The notes beneath the pieces were generated by a model, which did not search any database, was not told the origin of the DNA, and saw only the letters and a program-made list of their open reading frames with translations. A stretch of 64,000 nt of DNA from positions 186,001 to 250,000 of the forward strand of contig UCNE01000013.1 in the NCBI GenBank assembly GCA_900473685.1. The letters run 5' to 3'. Positions 1 through 8,333 of the stretch are shown here, piece by piece. The DNA is from Hyphomicrobiales bacterium. GTDB lineage: Bacteria > Pseudomonadota > Alphaproteobacteria > Rhizobiales > Rhizobiaceae. Positions within the stretch are counted from its first letter, which is position 1. Each line of letters opens with the position of its first letter. The position numbers were made by a program, and so were the translations under genes.

Positions 1-240
1 CTGCTGCTTCCTGCGCTCGGCGCGCGCTCTGGCCTTTTCTTCAGCAGCCTTTGCCGCCTCGTCGTCACCGGACGGCTGGGCCTGCTCCTGCTGCTGCTGC
101 TGTTCAGCCTGCTGCTTCTTGCGCTCGGCCCGCGCCCTGGCCTTTTCTTCGGCAGCCCTTGCCGCCTCGTCGTCACCAGACGGCTGAGCCTGTTCCTGCT
201 GTTGCTGTTCAGCCCGCTGCTTCCTGCGCTCGGCGCGGCT
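1..240 (-). repeat. In-frame tandem repeat of about 105-108 bp
   Basis: The segments beginning at 1, 109 and 214 resemble each other: each starts with a CTGCTGCTT-like block followed by a Glu/Ala/Arg-coding stretch. The unit length is a multiple of three, so the frame of the OmpA-like gene is kept. The third copy is incomplete and the array may continue past the window edge. Confidence 0.75.
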
Positions 241-498
241 CGGCTGCTCTTCCTGCGCGGGTTGCTCCTCCTGTGCTGGCTGAGCCTCCTGCTGCTCCCC
301 GGACTGCTCGGCGCGCGGCCGGCGCTTCTTGATTACCTCTTCCGGAGCCTGTTCACCGCCGTCCGCCTGCGCGGCGCCATCTTCCTGCGCCACATCGAAC
401 GGCGTCATCAGGCTGTCGGCCAAGGCCGGCTGGATGGCAATCGAGATCGACAGCATGGGAAACGCCACGGTCGCAAAGAGTTTGGATCGGATGCTCAT
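1..498 (-). CDS. OmpA-family-like secreted protein, N-terminal part (runs off the window)
   Basis: The reading frame is open from an ATG at 498 to the window edge, so only the first 166 codons are visible. A GGAGGAG Shine-Dalgarno site lies just upstream. The protein begins with a signal peptide (about residues 1-27, cleavage after ALA) followed by a very Glu/Gln/Arg/Ala-rich low-complexity region with repeats of about 36 residues containing RAERKKQQ and QPSGDDEAA. Rhizobial OmpA-family proteins often have this plan, with the peptidoglycan-binding OmpA domain at the far C-terminus, but that domain is outside the window. The assignment to the OmpA family is therefore inference. It could also be another periplasmic coiled-coil protein. 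Confidence 0.6.
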   Translation of the reverse strand, partial: MSIRSKLFATVAFPMLSISIAIQPALADSLMTPFDVAQEDGAAQADGGEQAPEEVIKKRRPRAEQSGEQQEAQPAQEEQPAQEEQPSRAERRKQRAEQQQQEQAQPSGDDEAARAAEEKARARAERKKQQAEQQQQQEQAQPSGDDEAAKAAEEKARARAERRKQQ

Positions 499-882
499 AA
501 AATGTCTCCTCCTTCAGAGGTCCGTTTTCGTTGTCGTGAGCCGGAGGAACATCCCTGCCCTTCAGTTCTTCCCGCTCTTTGGACAGGCCAAGCGGTGAAA
601 AAAAGGCGAACCGGTTCAAAATCAGACAAGAACGATTACCGAACCCCGCATTAACTAAGCATGAATGTTGCGTTCATCTTCGCCGGAGATAGGCCCGCAT
701 CCGGACACAACCAGTGTAAAGGCATGAGCATGTGCAGACTTTTCATCAAACCCCACTGCTTTCCTGTTGATTTTTCCATTTAAAGCGTAGGAATATCCGC
801 GCAGCCCGGCCACAACGATGGCCGGTACAGGGGTGGCCGTGAAGAACAAGAAACCGGCCGCCAGCCAACAGAGAGGATCATT
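499..882. other. Divergent intergenic region, no gene seen
   Basis: This 384-bp spacer separates the minus-strand OmpA-like gene from the plus-strand amino-acid-binding protein. It must hold both promoters. I see no convincing RNA gene or coding frame; the reading frames crossing it are overlaps into flanking genes. Confidence 0.5.
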
Positions 883-1665
883 ATGCGTATTTCCAGACGT
901 CTCGCCATGGCCGCTTCGGCTGCCGTTTTCGCGCTGATGGCAGGCACTGCCATGGCCGATGGCGAAAAAATCGTCATCGGTACGGAAGGCGCCTACCCGC
1001 CCTTCAACAATCTCGAAGCAGACGGCACGCTGACCGGCTTCGACGTCGATATTGCCAAGGCGCTCTGCGTCGAGATGAAGGCAGACTGCACCTTCGTCAC
1101 CCAGGATTGGGACGGCATGATTCCGGCCCTGGCCGCCAAGAAGTTCGACGCCATCATCGCATCGATGTCGATCACGCCGGAGCGGCTCGAAAAGGTCGAT
1201 TTCACCAACAAATATTACAACACGGGTCCGGCCATCGTCGTGCCGAAGGATTCGCCGATCACCGAAGCGACCGAAGCAGGCCTCGCCGGCAAGTCGCTCG
1301 GCGCGCAGTCCTCGACGACTCACTCCAACTATGCCGAAGCCTTCTTCAAGGAGTCGGAACTGAAGCTCTATCCGACCCCGGACGAGTACAAGCTTGACGT
1401 TGCCAACGGCCGCGTTGATGCCGTCATCGACGACGTCGTCGTTCTGACATCGTGGCTGAAGACAGCTGACGGCGCTTGCTGCAAGCTTCTGAAGGCCCTC
1501 AAGCCAGATCCGGAAATCAACGGCATCGGCGCAGGCATTGCTGTGCGCAAGGGCGATACCGCCTTGAAGGAAAAGTTCAACACGGCCATCGCGGCAATCC
1601 GCGCCAACGGCAAATACAAGGAAGTCGCCGACAAGTATTTTGACTTCGACGTCTACGGCGATTAA
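883..1665 (+). CDS. Polar amino-acid ABC transporter, periplasmic binding protein
   Basis: This is a 260-residue SBP_bac_3 protein that captures a polar or basic amino acid in the periplasm and delivers it to the membrane permeases encoded just downstream. Residues 1-25 form a signal peptide ending AMA. The typical start of the mature domain (IGTEGAYPPFNN) and the D-G-x-LTGFDVDIAKALC segment are present, as in the histidine/lysine-arginine-ornithine/octopine binding subfamily. GAGAGG precedes the ATG. Length is normal. The substrate cannot be fixed from sequence; opine or basic amino acid is plausible. A stem-loop follows the stop, which commonly lets the binding protein be made in excess of the permeases. 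Confidence 0.9.
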   Translation: MRISRRLAMAASAAVFALMAGTAMADGEKIVIGTEGAYPPFNNLEADGTLTGFDVDIAKALCVEMKADCTFVTQDWDGMIPALAAKKFDAIIASMSITPERLEKVDFTNKYYNTGPAIVVPKDSPITEATEAGLAGKSLGAQSSTTHSNYAEAFFKESELKLYPTPDEYKLDVANGRVDAVIDDVVVLTSWLKTADGACCKLLKALKPDPEINGIGAGIAVRKGDTALKEKFNTAIAAIRANGKYKEVADKYFDFDVYGD

Positions 1666-1688
1666 TTTTTACCTGTTGCTGAAATACG

Positions 1689-1714
1689 ATGGCGGAAGGC
1701 TAGTCCTTCCGCCA
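1689..1714 (+). terminator. Intercistronic stem-loop after the binding-protein gene
   Basis: A perfect 11-bp inverted repeat (ATGGCGGAAGG, five-base loop, CCTTCCGCCAT) sits 23 bases after the stop. It lacks a strong T-run, so it is more likely an mRNA-stabilising or partial-termination hairpin between the binding protein and the permeases than a full terminator. Confidence 0.65.
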
Positions 1715-1779
1715 TTCTTGCCTGACACAGCACAATAACAATAAGCGCGCCAAGACGCCGTACAGGGGAAATCAGGCTT

Positions 1780-2583
1780 ATGCAGGCTGCTTTTGCTGCC
1801 CTCTCTTCCATTGTCTCGTGGTTTGCCAGCATGATCGACCCAATGTGCGGTCCGATCGGCATCTTCCGGCTTTTCGCTCAAGATACGCTTTTGGCCTGCG
1901 GCGACACCGGCTGGGGCGACGAGATCGCCTATGGTTTCATGATCACTGCCAGCCTGGCGATCTGCACTTTGCCGATCGGACTGTTTTTTGGGTTCTTCAT
2001 CGCCCTGGCAAAGCAGTCTGAGGAGAAATCGCTGCGGCTTGCGACCAATATCTATACGACGATCTTTCGCGGCCTCCCCGAGCTTTTGACGCTGTTCATC
2101 GTCTATTACGGCCTGCAGATCGTTGCCCAGCAGGTGATGGCCGCCATCGGCTATGAAGGACAGGTCGAGATCAACGCCTTCATTGCCGGGATGATTGCGC
2201 TCGGCGTCGTCTTCTCGGCCTATTGTTCGGAAGTTCTTCTGTCCGCCTTCAAGGCCATTTCACGCGGCCAGTACGAGGCCGGCGACGCGCTGGGCCTGCA
2301 CCGCGGCAAGACCATGCGGCTGATCATCCTGCCGCAACTGGTGCGCATCGCGCTGCCGGGCCTTGGCAATCTCTGGATGGCACTTTTGAAGGATACGGCG
2401 CTCGTCTCGGTCATCGGCCTGCCGGATATCCTGCGCCAGACCGGCATTGCCGCCCGTGTCACGAAAAACGCCTTCGAGTTCTTCTCGATCGCCTGCCTGC
2501 TGTTTCTCATTCTGGCAATGCTCTCCTCACTGGTGTTCTCTGCACTTGAGCGCTGGACCAAACGTTCGGAGACCGTCCGATGA
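1780..2583 (+). CDS. Polar amino-acid ABC transporter permease (first subunit)
   Basis: This 267-residue inner-membrane protein belongs to the HisQ/HisM (BPD_transp_1) family. Hydrophobic segments span most of the protein, and the cytoplasmic EAA loop that contacts the ATPase is visible as EAGDALGLHRGKTMRLIILP. The segment TIFRGLPELLTLFIVYYGLQ is the usual family signature. The gene follows the binding-protein gene after a 114-bp gap with a hairpin, and its stop overlaps the next permease start (ATGA), showing translational coupling. The first start is used; it gives a slightly long N-terminus (about 30 residues before the membrane part). Confidence 0.9.
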   Translation: MQAAFAALSSIVSWFASMIDPMCGPIGIFRLFAQDTLLACGDTGWGDEIAYGFMITASLAICTLPIGLFFGFFIALAKQSEEKSLRLATNIYTTIFRGLPELLTLFIVYYGLQIVAQQVMAAIGYEGQVEINAFIAGMIALGVVFSAYCSEVLLSAFKAISRGQYEAGDALGLHRGKTMRLIILPQLVRIALPGLGNLWMALLKDTALVSVIGLPDILRQTGIAARVTKNAFEFFSIACLLFLILAMLSSLVFSALERWTKRSETVR

Positions 2584-3410
2584 GCCACGCTGAAACCATG
2601 CTCCCGGCACTTCCGCCACCGCCCGAAGCGCTGAAACGCTACACGTTTTCCCGCCTGCTTGGCCGCGCCCTGCTCGGCGTTTGGCTCGCTGCTTCCGTCG
2701 GTATCTTCCTGTTTGCGGCGGATTCCTGGAGCCCGGAAAAATTCGCCAAATACGGTCCAAGCTTCCTGTCCGGTCTCCGCGTCACGCTGACGCTGGTCGC
2801 CATCTCGATTGTGCTGGGCGGCATTCTTTCCCTGCCGATCGCCTACGGCCGGATGACCAAGAACAAGGTGCTCTCCTGGATCGCCTACGGCTACGTCTAC
2901 TTCTTCCGTGGCACGCCGCTGATCACCCAGCTTTTCCTCGTCTATTACGGCCTCGGCAGCTTCCGGCCCTATCTGGAAGCCGTCGGCCTATGGTCGCTAT
3001 TCAAGGATGCCTGGTTCTGCGCGCTCTTCACCTTCACGCTCAACACCGCCGCCTATCAGGCTGAAATCCTGCGCGGTGCCATTGAGAGTGTGCCGCGAGG
3101 CCAGCATGAAGGGGCGGCCGCCCTTGGCCTGCCCAAGCGCGTCGCCTTCTTCAAGATCATCCTGCCACAGGCGATGATCGTGGCACTTCGGCCCTATGGC
3201 AACGAAATCATCCTGATGATCAAGGGGTCGGCCATCGTCGCCATCGTCACGGTGTTCGATCTGATGGGCGAAACCCGCCGCGCCTTTTCGCGTACCTATG
3301 ATTTCCAGATGTATCTCTGGGCAGCCGTGCTCTACCTGATCATGGTCGAGATCCTGCGCAACCTCTGGGCCTGGATCGAAACGCGCCTGACCCGTCATCT
3401 GAAGCGGTGA
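2580..3410 (+). CDS. Polar amino-acid ABC transporter permease (second subunit)
   Basis: This is the 276-residue partner permease, also of the HisM type. It has several transmembrane segments, the FFRGTPLITQLFLVYYG family motif and the EAA loop EGAAALGLPKRVAFFKIILP. Its ATG overlaps the stop of the preceding permease. Together with that subunit it should form the membrane channel. No ATP-binding subunit follows: the next genes are Usg and, on the other strand, an SDR. The transporter must therefore use an ATPase encoded elsewhere. Confidence 0.9.
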   Translation: MSHAETMLPALPPPPEALKRYTFSRLLGRALLGVWLAASVGIFLFAADSWSPEKFAKYGPSFLSGLRVTLTLVAISIVLGGILSLPIAYGRMTKNKVLSWIAYGYVYFFRGTPLITQLFLVYYGLGSFRPYLEAVGLWSLFKDAWFCALFTFTLNTAAYQAEILRGAIESVPRGQHEGAAALGLPKRVAFFKIILPQAMIVALRPYGNEIILMIKGSAIVAIVTVFDLMGETRRAFSRTYDFQMYLWAAVLYLIMVEILRNLWAWIETRLTRHLKR

Positions 3411-3421
3411 TTACACGCCCA

Positions 3422-3453
3422 TTTGGCAGCACTCGTCATAGCGTGCTGCCAAA
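3422..3453 (+). terminator. Inverted repeat after the amino-acid transporter operon
   Basis: TTTGGCAGCAC and GTGCTGCCAAA form an 11-bp stem beginning 11 bases after the permease stop. There is no T-run, but position and stem strength fit a transcription end. Confidence 0.6.
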
Positions 3454-3563
3454 CCCTTGCTTCCTAACGAAATTTTGCATGCCGGTGAAACATTGTTAAT
3501 GCCGGATTAAGCAACTTTGTGCTTCAATTGCAAGGACCATCATTGAACAGAATGAGGTCCGGC

Positions 3564-3830
3564 ATGACAAACGAAATGGAACTGCAGCTCAAGGGGTACG
3601 GCCTGACCACGGCCCAGATCCTCTACCGGATGCCCGATCATCCGGCTTTCCTGCAGACCTATATCTGGCAGCATTACGATCTGGCCCCGGAATTTCCGGA
3701 AATGAAGAGTTTTCTCAAATTCTGGCAGGAAACGCTGGAAGGCCCGCTGCATTCGGTACGCTATGTCCACCGCCGACTGATCTCGGCGACAGACTGGCGG
3801 GCACTCAAGGGCGAGTTCATCATCAACTGA
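3564..3830 (+). CDS. usg: Usg family protein
   Basis: This 88-residue protein matches the alphaproteobacterial Usg family (LQLKGYGLTTAQILYRMPDH, then WQHYDLAPEFPEM and GPLHSVRYVHR). Its biochemical function is not established. The ATG at 3564 is chosen because GAGGTC lies just upstream and family members begin close to MELQLKGYGLTT; a start at 3519 would add 15 residues without family support. The gene stands alone, with a long AT-rich upstream stretch that probably holds its promoter, and it converges with the SDR gene. Confidence 0.85.
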   Translation: MTNEMELQLKGYGLTTAQILYRMPDHPAFLQTYIWQHYDLAPEFPEMKSFLKFWQETLEGPLHSVRYVHRRLISATDWRALKGEFIIN

Positions 3831-3855
3831 TGCCTCGCCCATTGACCGAAGGAAA

Positions 3856-4560
3856 TCAGACCGACCGGGTAATGCCACCGTCGATGCGGATATTCTGGCC
3901 GGTAATGTAACCGCCGCGGTCGGTCGCCAGAAGCGCCACCAGCTCGGCCACCTCCTCGGATGTGCCATAGCGGCCCATTGGAATGCGCAGGCGCCTCTCC
4001 TCGGTCTCCGGCAGGCTGTCGATGAAGCCCGGCAGGACGTTGTTCATGCGAATATTGTCGGCGGCATACTTGTCCGCAAACAGCTTGGTGAAGGCTGCCA
4101 GCCCCGAACGGAAAACGCCCGATGTCGGAAACAGCGGGTCGGGCTCGAAGGTGGCATAGGTGGAAATGTTGACGATACTGCCGGACTTCTGCTCCAGCAT
4201 GATCGGTGTCACCAGCCGGGTCGGGCGCACGACATTGAGGAAATAGACGTCCATTCCCTTGTGCCAGTCATCGTCGCTCAGATCGAGAACGGCAGCACGC
4301 GGCCCGTGTCCGGCGGAATTGACCAGCGCATCGACCCGGCCCCATTTGCCGTAAGCCGTATCCACCAGCCGCTTCAGGTCGTCATTCGACTGGTTCGATC
4401 CTGTGACACCGATCCCGCCGAGTTCCTGCGCCAAAGCCTCTCCCTTGCCGGACGAAGACAGGATCGCGACGCGATATCCCTCCGCCGCCAGCCGCCGCGC
4501 CGAAACGGCACCCATGCCGGACCCGCCCGCCGTGATGATTGCAACCTTCTGATCCGTCAT
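3856..4560 (-). CDS. SDR-family oxidoreductase with altered catalytic motif
   Basis: This 234-residue protein has the Rossmann cofactor motif TAGGSGMG near residue 10, the NSAG motif, the active-site Ser region (VNIST) and the C-terminal YITGQNIRIDGG end typical of 3-oxoacyl-reductase-like SDRs. At the place of the catalytic Tyr-x-x-x-Lys I read Ser-x-x-x-Arg within FPTSGVFRSGLAAFTK, so normal dehydrogenase chemistry is doubtful. The ATG at 4560 is used because it puts the cofactor motif at the usual distance from the N-terminus. It may be a degenerate enzyme, a binding protein, or a subfamily with different catalysis. Confidence 0.85.
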   Translation of the reverse strand: MTDQKVAIITAGGSGMGAVSARRLAAEGYRVAILSSSGKGEALAQELGGIGVTGSNQSNDDLKRLVDTAYGKWGRVDALVNSAGHGPRAAVLDLSDDDWHKGMDVYFLNVVRPTRLVTPIMLEQKSGSIVNISTYATFEPDPLFPTSGVFRSGLAAFTKLFADKYAADNIRMNNVLPGFIDSLPETEERRLRIPMGRYGTSEEVAELVALLATDRGGYITGQNIRIDGGITRSV

Positions 4561-4662
4561 TACCGTCTCCCTCATGTCAATGAAGGCGCGATAAGACCAG
4601 TAGCAGGCGAAGATCACAATCAAGAAATCCTGCATCTGCCATCAGCGCACCTGTTTCACCGC

Positions 4663-5388
4663 TCACACATGAACTTCGCCATGGGCGAGTTCCCCCTCAC
4701 TCGGTTCTTTGTGAAGCGCGGCATAGACCATCAGGAGGTAAGACGCGGCGATAAGACCAATGACCAGCCAACCGGAGACGGGACCGAGTGCAGCATTCCC
4801 GGCGATTTCAGCAAGCGACGCCACCTCGCGTGCCGCACCGCCATCAGCCTGCAGCAGCGGCGAGGATATCTTCAGCCCCCAGGCCAAAAGCAGAATGAGG
4901 TACATCCAGCAATAGTTGCGCCGCAATCTCCGGCAAACCGCCGCGCGGTAGCTCATCAGAAAAGCCGGACGGCGCAGGCTGTCAGCAATGGGGGCTGCCC
5001 AATTCGGCTTGAAGGGGGCCTGCGGAGCCAGCATCTGAGCAAAGTAACCGCGCTCGATCCGGCGAACACGGGCGCGATAGACATCGAAGAACCGGTACCG
5101 CCGCGCCTCTATGAACAATAGCAACGTGATCAGCAGCATGGCGAAGAGCAGCACGCCGTGATGCGAAGCCGGGCTCGACAGCGAAACAGAAAGCAGAGCA
5201 GCCACCACCGTGATCGCCCAGTTCGACGTGCGGTCGATACGGTCCCGCCAACCCGCCATGCGGCCCATCTCACCGCGATAATAGTGAACGAGCGCGGTGA
5301 TCGTCTCCGAGGGTGTTGCCGGCAAAGGTGGGCTCTTGGCTTCGTTCTCGTCCTTGAGCAAGGCAATCGGGCTGAATTCCGCAGCCAT
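4663..5388 (-). CDS. DUF2270 membrane protein
   Basis: This protein of about 241 residues matches the DUF2270 family: a soluble N-terminus with HYYRGEMGRMAGWRDRIDRT, then two close membrane segments (about residues 55-95), the EARRYRFFDVYRARVRRIER stretch and two more membrane segments towards the C-terminus. Function is unknown. ATG 5388 is preferred over ATG 5394 because GGAGG is then eight bases upstream. It lies upstream of the SDR gene on the same strand with about 100 bp between them, so the two may or may not be co-transcribed. Confidence 0.85.
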   Translation of the reverse strand: MAAEFSPIALLKDENEAKSPPLPATPSETITALVHYYRGEMGRMAGWRDRIDRTSNWAITVVAALLSVSLSSPASHHGVLLFAMLLITLLLFIEARRYRFFDVYRARVRRIERGYFAQMLAPQAPFKPNWAAPIADSLRRPAFLMSYRAAVCRRLRRNYCWMYLILLLAWGLKISSPLLQADGGAAREVASLAEIAGNAALGPVSGWLVIGLIAASYLLMVYAALHKEPSEGELAHGEVHV

Positions 5389-5528
5389 GATCATTTCCTC
5401 CGGATTTTTGTTGTTTTGTCCATCATGCGCTCAATTTTGGCGGCAACCAATGACTTTCCCGGCCCAAAGGCCCGCAAATGCGGGTTTCCGCATTGCCAAA
5501 TGGCCGCCCGCGCCGTAAAGACGCCGCC

Positions 5529-6344
5529 ATGCAGAAGATCGATGAAGAAGCCCTCGCCGAAGCCTATAACCGCGCGCTTGCCCTGGAAAAATCCGGCGAC
5601 GTCGAGGCGGCTGTCAAAGCCTATCAGGAAGTTCTGGCGATCGATCCCGACGATCACGGCGGCGCTGCCGTCCGCATCGCCTCGATGGGCCGTGGCGAAA
5701 CGCCTGACAAGGCGCCGGACGCCTATGTCGCCACGCTGTTCGATCAGCATGCCGACGTGTTCGAGGATGTGCTCGTCGAACAGCTCGACTATCACGTGCC
5801 GATGCTGGTGCGTCAGCGCCTGCAGGCGCTCAAGCTCGGTCCCTTTGCACGGGTGCTCGATCTCGGCTGCGGCACAGGCCTGACCGGCGGCGCGCTGCGC
5901 GATATGGCCGACGACATCACCGGCATCGACCTGTCGGAAAACATGGTCGAGATCGCCCATGAAAAAGACGTCTATGAGACACTCTACGTCGCCGAAGTCG
6001 TCGATTTCCTCGAAGACAATGACGACGAGCCCTTCGATCTCGTTACTGCCACCGATGTACTGCCCTATCTCGGCGCGCTCGAAGCCCTGTTTTTCGGTGC
6101 CGCCGAAAACATGACTGCCGGCGGCCTGTTCATCTTCTCGAGCGAGACCCTGCCCGCAGAAACCTTTGCCGGCCGTCCGTTCATGGTTGGTCCCAACCAG
6201 CGTTTCGCACATGCCGAAACCTATGTCCGCGAGCGCCTCGATGCCATCGGTTTCGATGTTGTCGAATTGACGGATATCACGGTGCGCAAGGAAGAGGGCG
6301 CACCGATCGCCGGTCATCTGGTGATTGCAAAGCTGCGAGGATAA
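5529..6344 (+). CDS. SAM-dependent methyltransferase with N-terminal TPR
   Basis: This 271-residue protein starts with a TPR-like helix pair (EEALAEAYNRALALEKSGDV) and continues into a class I methyltransferase domain. Motif I is VLDLGCGTGLTGGAL, the acidic residue at the end of strand two is in GIDLSENM, and motif IV is in FDLVTATDVLPYLG. It should transfer a methyl group from SAM to an unknown cytosolic acceptor. The ATG at 5529 is used because it begins the TPR helix directly. The gene is divergent from DUF2270 and appears to be monocistronic. Confidence 0.85.
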   Translation: MQKIDEEALAEAYNRALALEKSGDVEAAVKAYQEVLAIDPDDHGGAAVRIASMGRGETPDKAPDAYVATLFDQHADVFEDVLVEQLDYHVPMLVRQRLQALKLGPFARVLDLGCGTGLTGGALRDMADDITGIDLSENMVEIAHEKDVYETLYVAEVVDFLEDNDDEPFDLVTATDVLPYLGALEALFFGAAENMTAGGLFIFSSETLPAETFAGRPFMVGPNQRFAHAETYVRERLDAIGFDVVELTDITVRKEEGAPIAGHLVIAKLRG

Positions 6345-6350
6345 TGGCGC

Positions 6351-6509
6351 TCAGGCGCCGTGAACCGCAGGCAACTCGTACCAGTCGCCCTTGAACTCCG
6401 TCAGGATGTTCTTGACGATCCGTTTGCCTGTATCGCCATCGATGACACCGGCCGAGACTATCAGCAGGTCGGTGCCGATACGGCACAAGCTCCGGGCTTC
6501 AAGCACCAT
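6351..6509 (-). CDS. Small hypothetical protein (52 aa)
   Basis: A short frame starts at ATG 6509 with a GAGGGGAG site six bases upstream. The product contains CRIGTDLLIVSAGVIDGDTG followed by a conserved-looking FKGDWYELPA end. I do not recognise a domain. It converges with the methyltransferase gene, leaving only a six-base gap. A longer frame back to 6587 exists but lacks a good ribosome-binding site. Coding status rests on the ribosome site and on plausible amino-acid composition only. Confidence 0.5.
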   Translation of the reverse strand: MVLEARSLCRIGTDLLIVSAGVIDGDTGKRIVKNILTEFKGDWYELPAVHGA

Positions 6510-6665
6510 GGACGCTCCCCTCATCGCCAAAATAACAGGTGCGGCTAATTTATTCCGCAAAACTACAATCAATGGTTGATTTAACAACCTATTGATGCAG
6601 GCGATTTATGGACGCAGGCGGATTGCCACCCTTACGCTACAAGCACAACTTAAGGGGGAATATTC

Positions 6666-8279
6666 ATGGAGATCTTTTTCACCTGGCTGAACGGCGCGGG
6701 CGGCATCTTCGGTCTTCTGATCACCGCGATAGAGAATATCCTCGGTCTTCATCCATTGGCTTTGCTGTTTGCGCTCCTGACCCCATGCCTGCTGCTCTAT
6801 GGCCGGCACGAAGTCAGGCTCCGGCGGCTGCGCTCGATCAAGGATTTCCTGATCTCCTTTGGCACCCCTCTCGAACGAAGCCAGGGCATCGAAAACGTGC
6901 CGATAAATGCCAACCCAGTTCCGCCTGCCAACGGTGATACGCCCGGTCCAAACGTCCGCTTGACCAGCAATCCCTCCTTCGAATTCGTCAAATCCAAATA
7001 TATCTCGGATCTGCAGGTTCCAGATCCCACCGACGGCAGAACGTTCAACGGCATGACCGATATCGATCAAATCGACTGGATCATCAAAAGCATCGGCAAT
7101 TTCGGCTCGCGCAGCGACTGGAGGATTTTCCTGTCCTCAATCGGTTTCGTTCTTCTGTGTTACTTCGGCTTCTCCGCTCTGTTCACCACCCTTTCCTGTG
7201 GCCTGGGCGCAGCCGCGTGCTCCGCGGCAACGGCCGGCTCGGCCGGAACGGTCGGCAGCCATGGAAATTGGCAGCAACTGACGGTGATCGGCTCGCTCGC
7301 CTTTGCCGGCGCCTTTGTGGCGGCGATCCGCAATTTTGTCCGCTCGATCGCCGTCTTCGACCTCTCTCCCTATACGTTCCTGCGGCATACGGCGGAGATC
7401 GTTGCATCGGTGATTTTCACCATCATCCTGTTCGCTGTCTTCCGCGACCCGATCAGCGGCATCACCGGCCTCGTGGCCAACGTTCTGCCCGCAGCCGAAC
7501 AGCCGGCTGCGCCAGCGTTTGCCGCGGGAACCGGCAGTCACATCCAGCCCATCTGGTTCGGCCTTGCGCCGCTGCTCGGCCTATTGCCGCAAAGTGCGAC
7601 CAAATTCCTGCTGGTCAAGTTCCAGAACCTGATCAACTGGATCAAGACCACCGACGACCGGTTCGTCAACGTCACCAAGATCGTCTCGCTCGATATCATC
7701 GACGGCATCGATTACGAGACGCGGTTCCGCCTGGAGGAATGCGGCATATACGACGTACAGAACCTCGCCACCTACAATCCGATCATGCTGCATATCGAAT
7801 CGCCCTACGGCATCTATCAGGTCATCGATTGGGTCGGCCAGGCGCAGCTCTGCCATATCCTCGGTCCGGAAAAATTCCTGATCTTCCGCGAGTTGAACAT
7901 CCGTACCATCTTCGACCTCGAGCGGGCGATCAGCAGCAAATACTCGGTCAAGGCCTTCGACGAAATCTGCGCCGGCGTGCTCATGTCCTCGACAAGCAGC
8001 CTGAGAGAAACGGTAAAGATCAGCGCAACCAAGCCCATCACCATGGATGCGGATAAAGCGGAAGCCGTCGATGCTGACGCCTTTTGCATCTGGGCGCGCA
8101 AGAGGATGCTGCGAGACGACGATTTCAAGTCGACCGAACACGTCATGCGGTGGATTGCCGACGACCTGCATGTCCGCCGCCTGCGCCGCCTCTGGCTCGA
8201 TATTTCCGAAAGCCTCGGGCGGCAGGCGGAGTGCCTGCCGGATGGCGTCGACCTTCCGCCTGTACCGGCGGTTCCGTGA
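6666..8279 (+). CDS. Large membrane protein of unknown function with HhH-like C-terminal region
   Basis: This 537-residue protein has a good AAGGGGG ribosome site. Hydrophobic segments lie at about residues 5-45, 155-180, 205-230, 240-275 and 285-320, with a soluble loop in between. The cytosolic C-terminal half contains two similar stretches (RFRLEECGIYDVQNLATYNP and FLIFRELNIRTIFDLERAI) that read like helix-hairpin-helix repeats of the kind that follow 'gene position fixes the name' elements such as GI..V..LA. I do not recognise a named family. The final part is charged and ends in a Pro-rich tail. It is monocistronic and is followed by a terminator-like hairpin. Confidence 0.8.
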   Translation: MEIFFTWLNGAGGIFGLLITAIENILGLHPLALLFALLTPCLLLYGRHEVRLRRLRSIKDFLISFGTPLERSQGIENVPINANPVPPANGDTPGPNVRLTSNPSFEFVKSKYISDLQVPDPTDGRTFNGMTDIDQIDWIIKSIGNFGSRSDWRIFLSSIGFVLLCYFGFSALFTTLSCGLGAAACSAATAGSAGTVGSHGNWQQLTVIGSLAFAGAFVAAIRNFVRSIAVFDLSPYTFLRHTAEIVASVIFTIILFAVFRDPISGITGLVANVLPAAEQPAAPAFAAGTGSHIQPIWFGLAPLLGLLPQSATKFLLVKFQNLINWIKTTDDRFVNVTKIVSLDIIDGIDYETRFRLEECGIYDVQNLATYNPIMLHIESPYGIYQVIDWVGQAQLCHILGPEKFLIFRELNIRTIFDLERAISSKYSVKAFDEICAGVLMSSTSSLRETVKISATKPITMDADKAEAVDADAFCIWARKRMLRDDDFKSTEHVMRWIADDLHVRRLRRLWLDISESLGRQAECLPDGVDLPPVPAVP

Positions 8280-8292
8280 TAACCCGAAAGAT

Positions 8293-8314
8293 AGCGGCGC
8301 GCTCCGGCGCCGCT
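8293..8314. terminator. Bidirectional terminator-like hairpin between convergent genes
   Basis: AGCGGCGC and GCGCCGCT form an eight-base GC-rich stem with a six-base loop between the stops of the convergent membrane-protein and sulfonate-binding genes. Confidence 0.55.
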
Positions 8315-8333
8315 CTCATTGCCCACAAATGCG

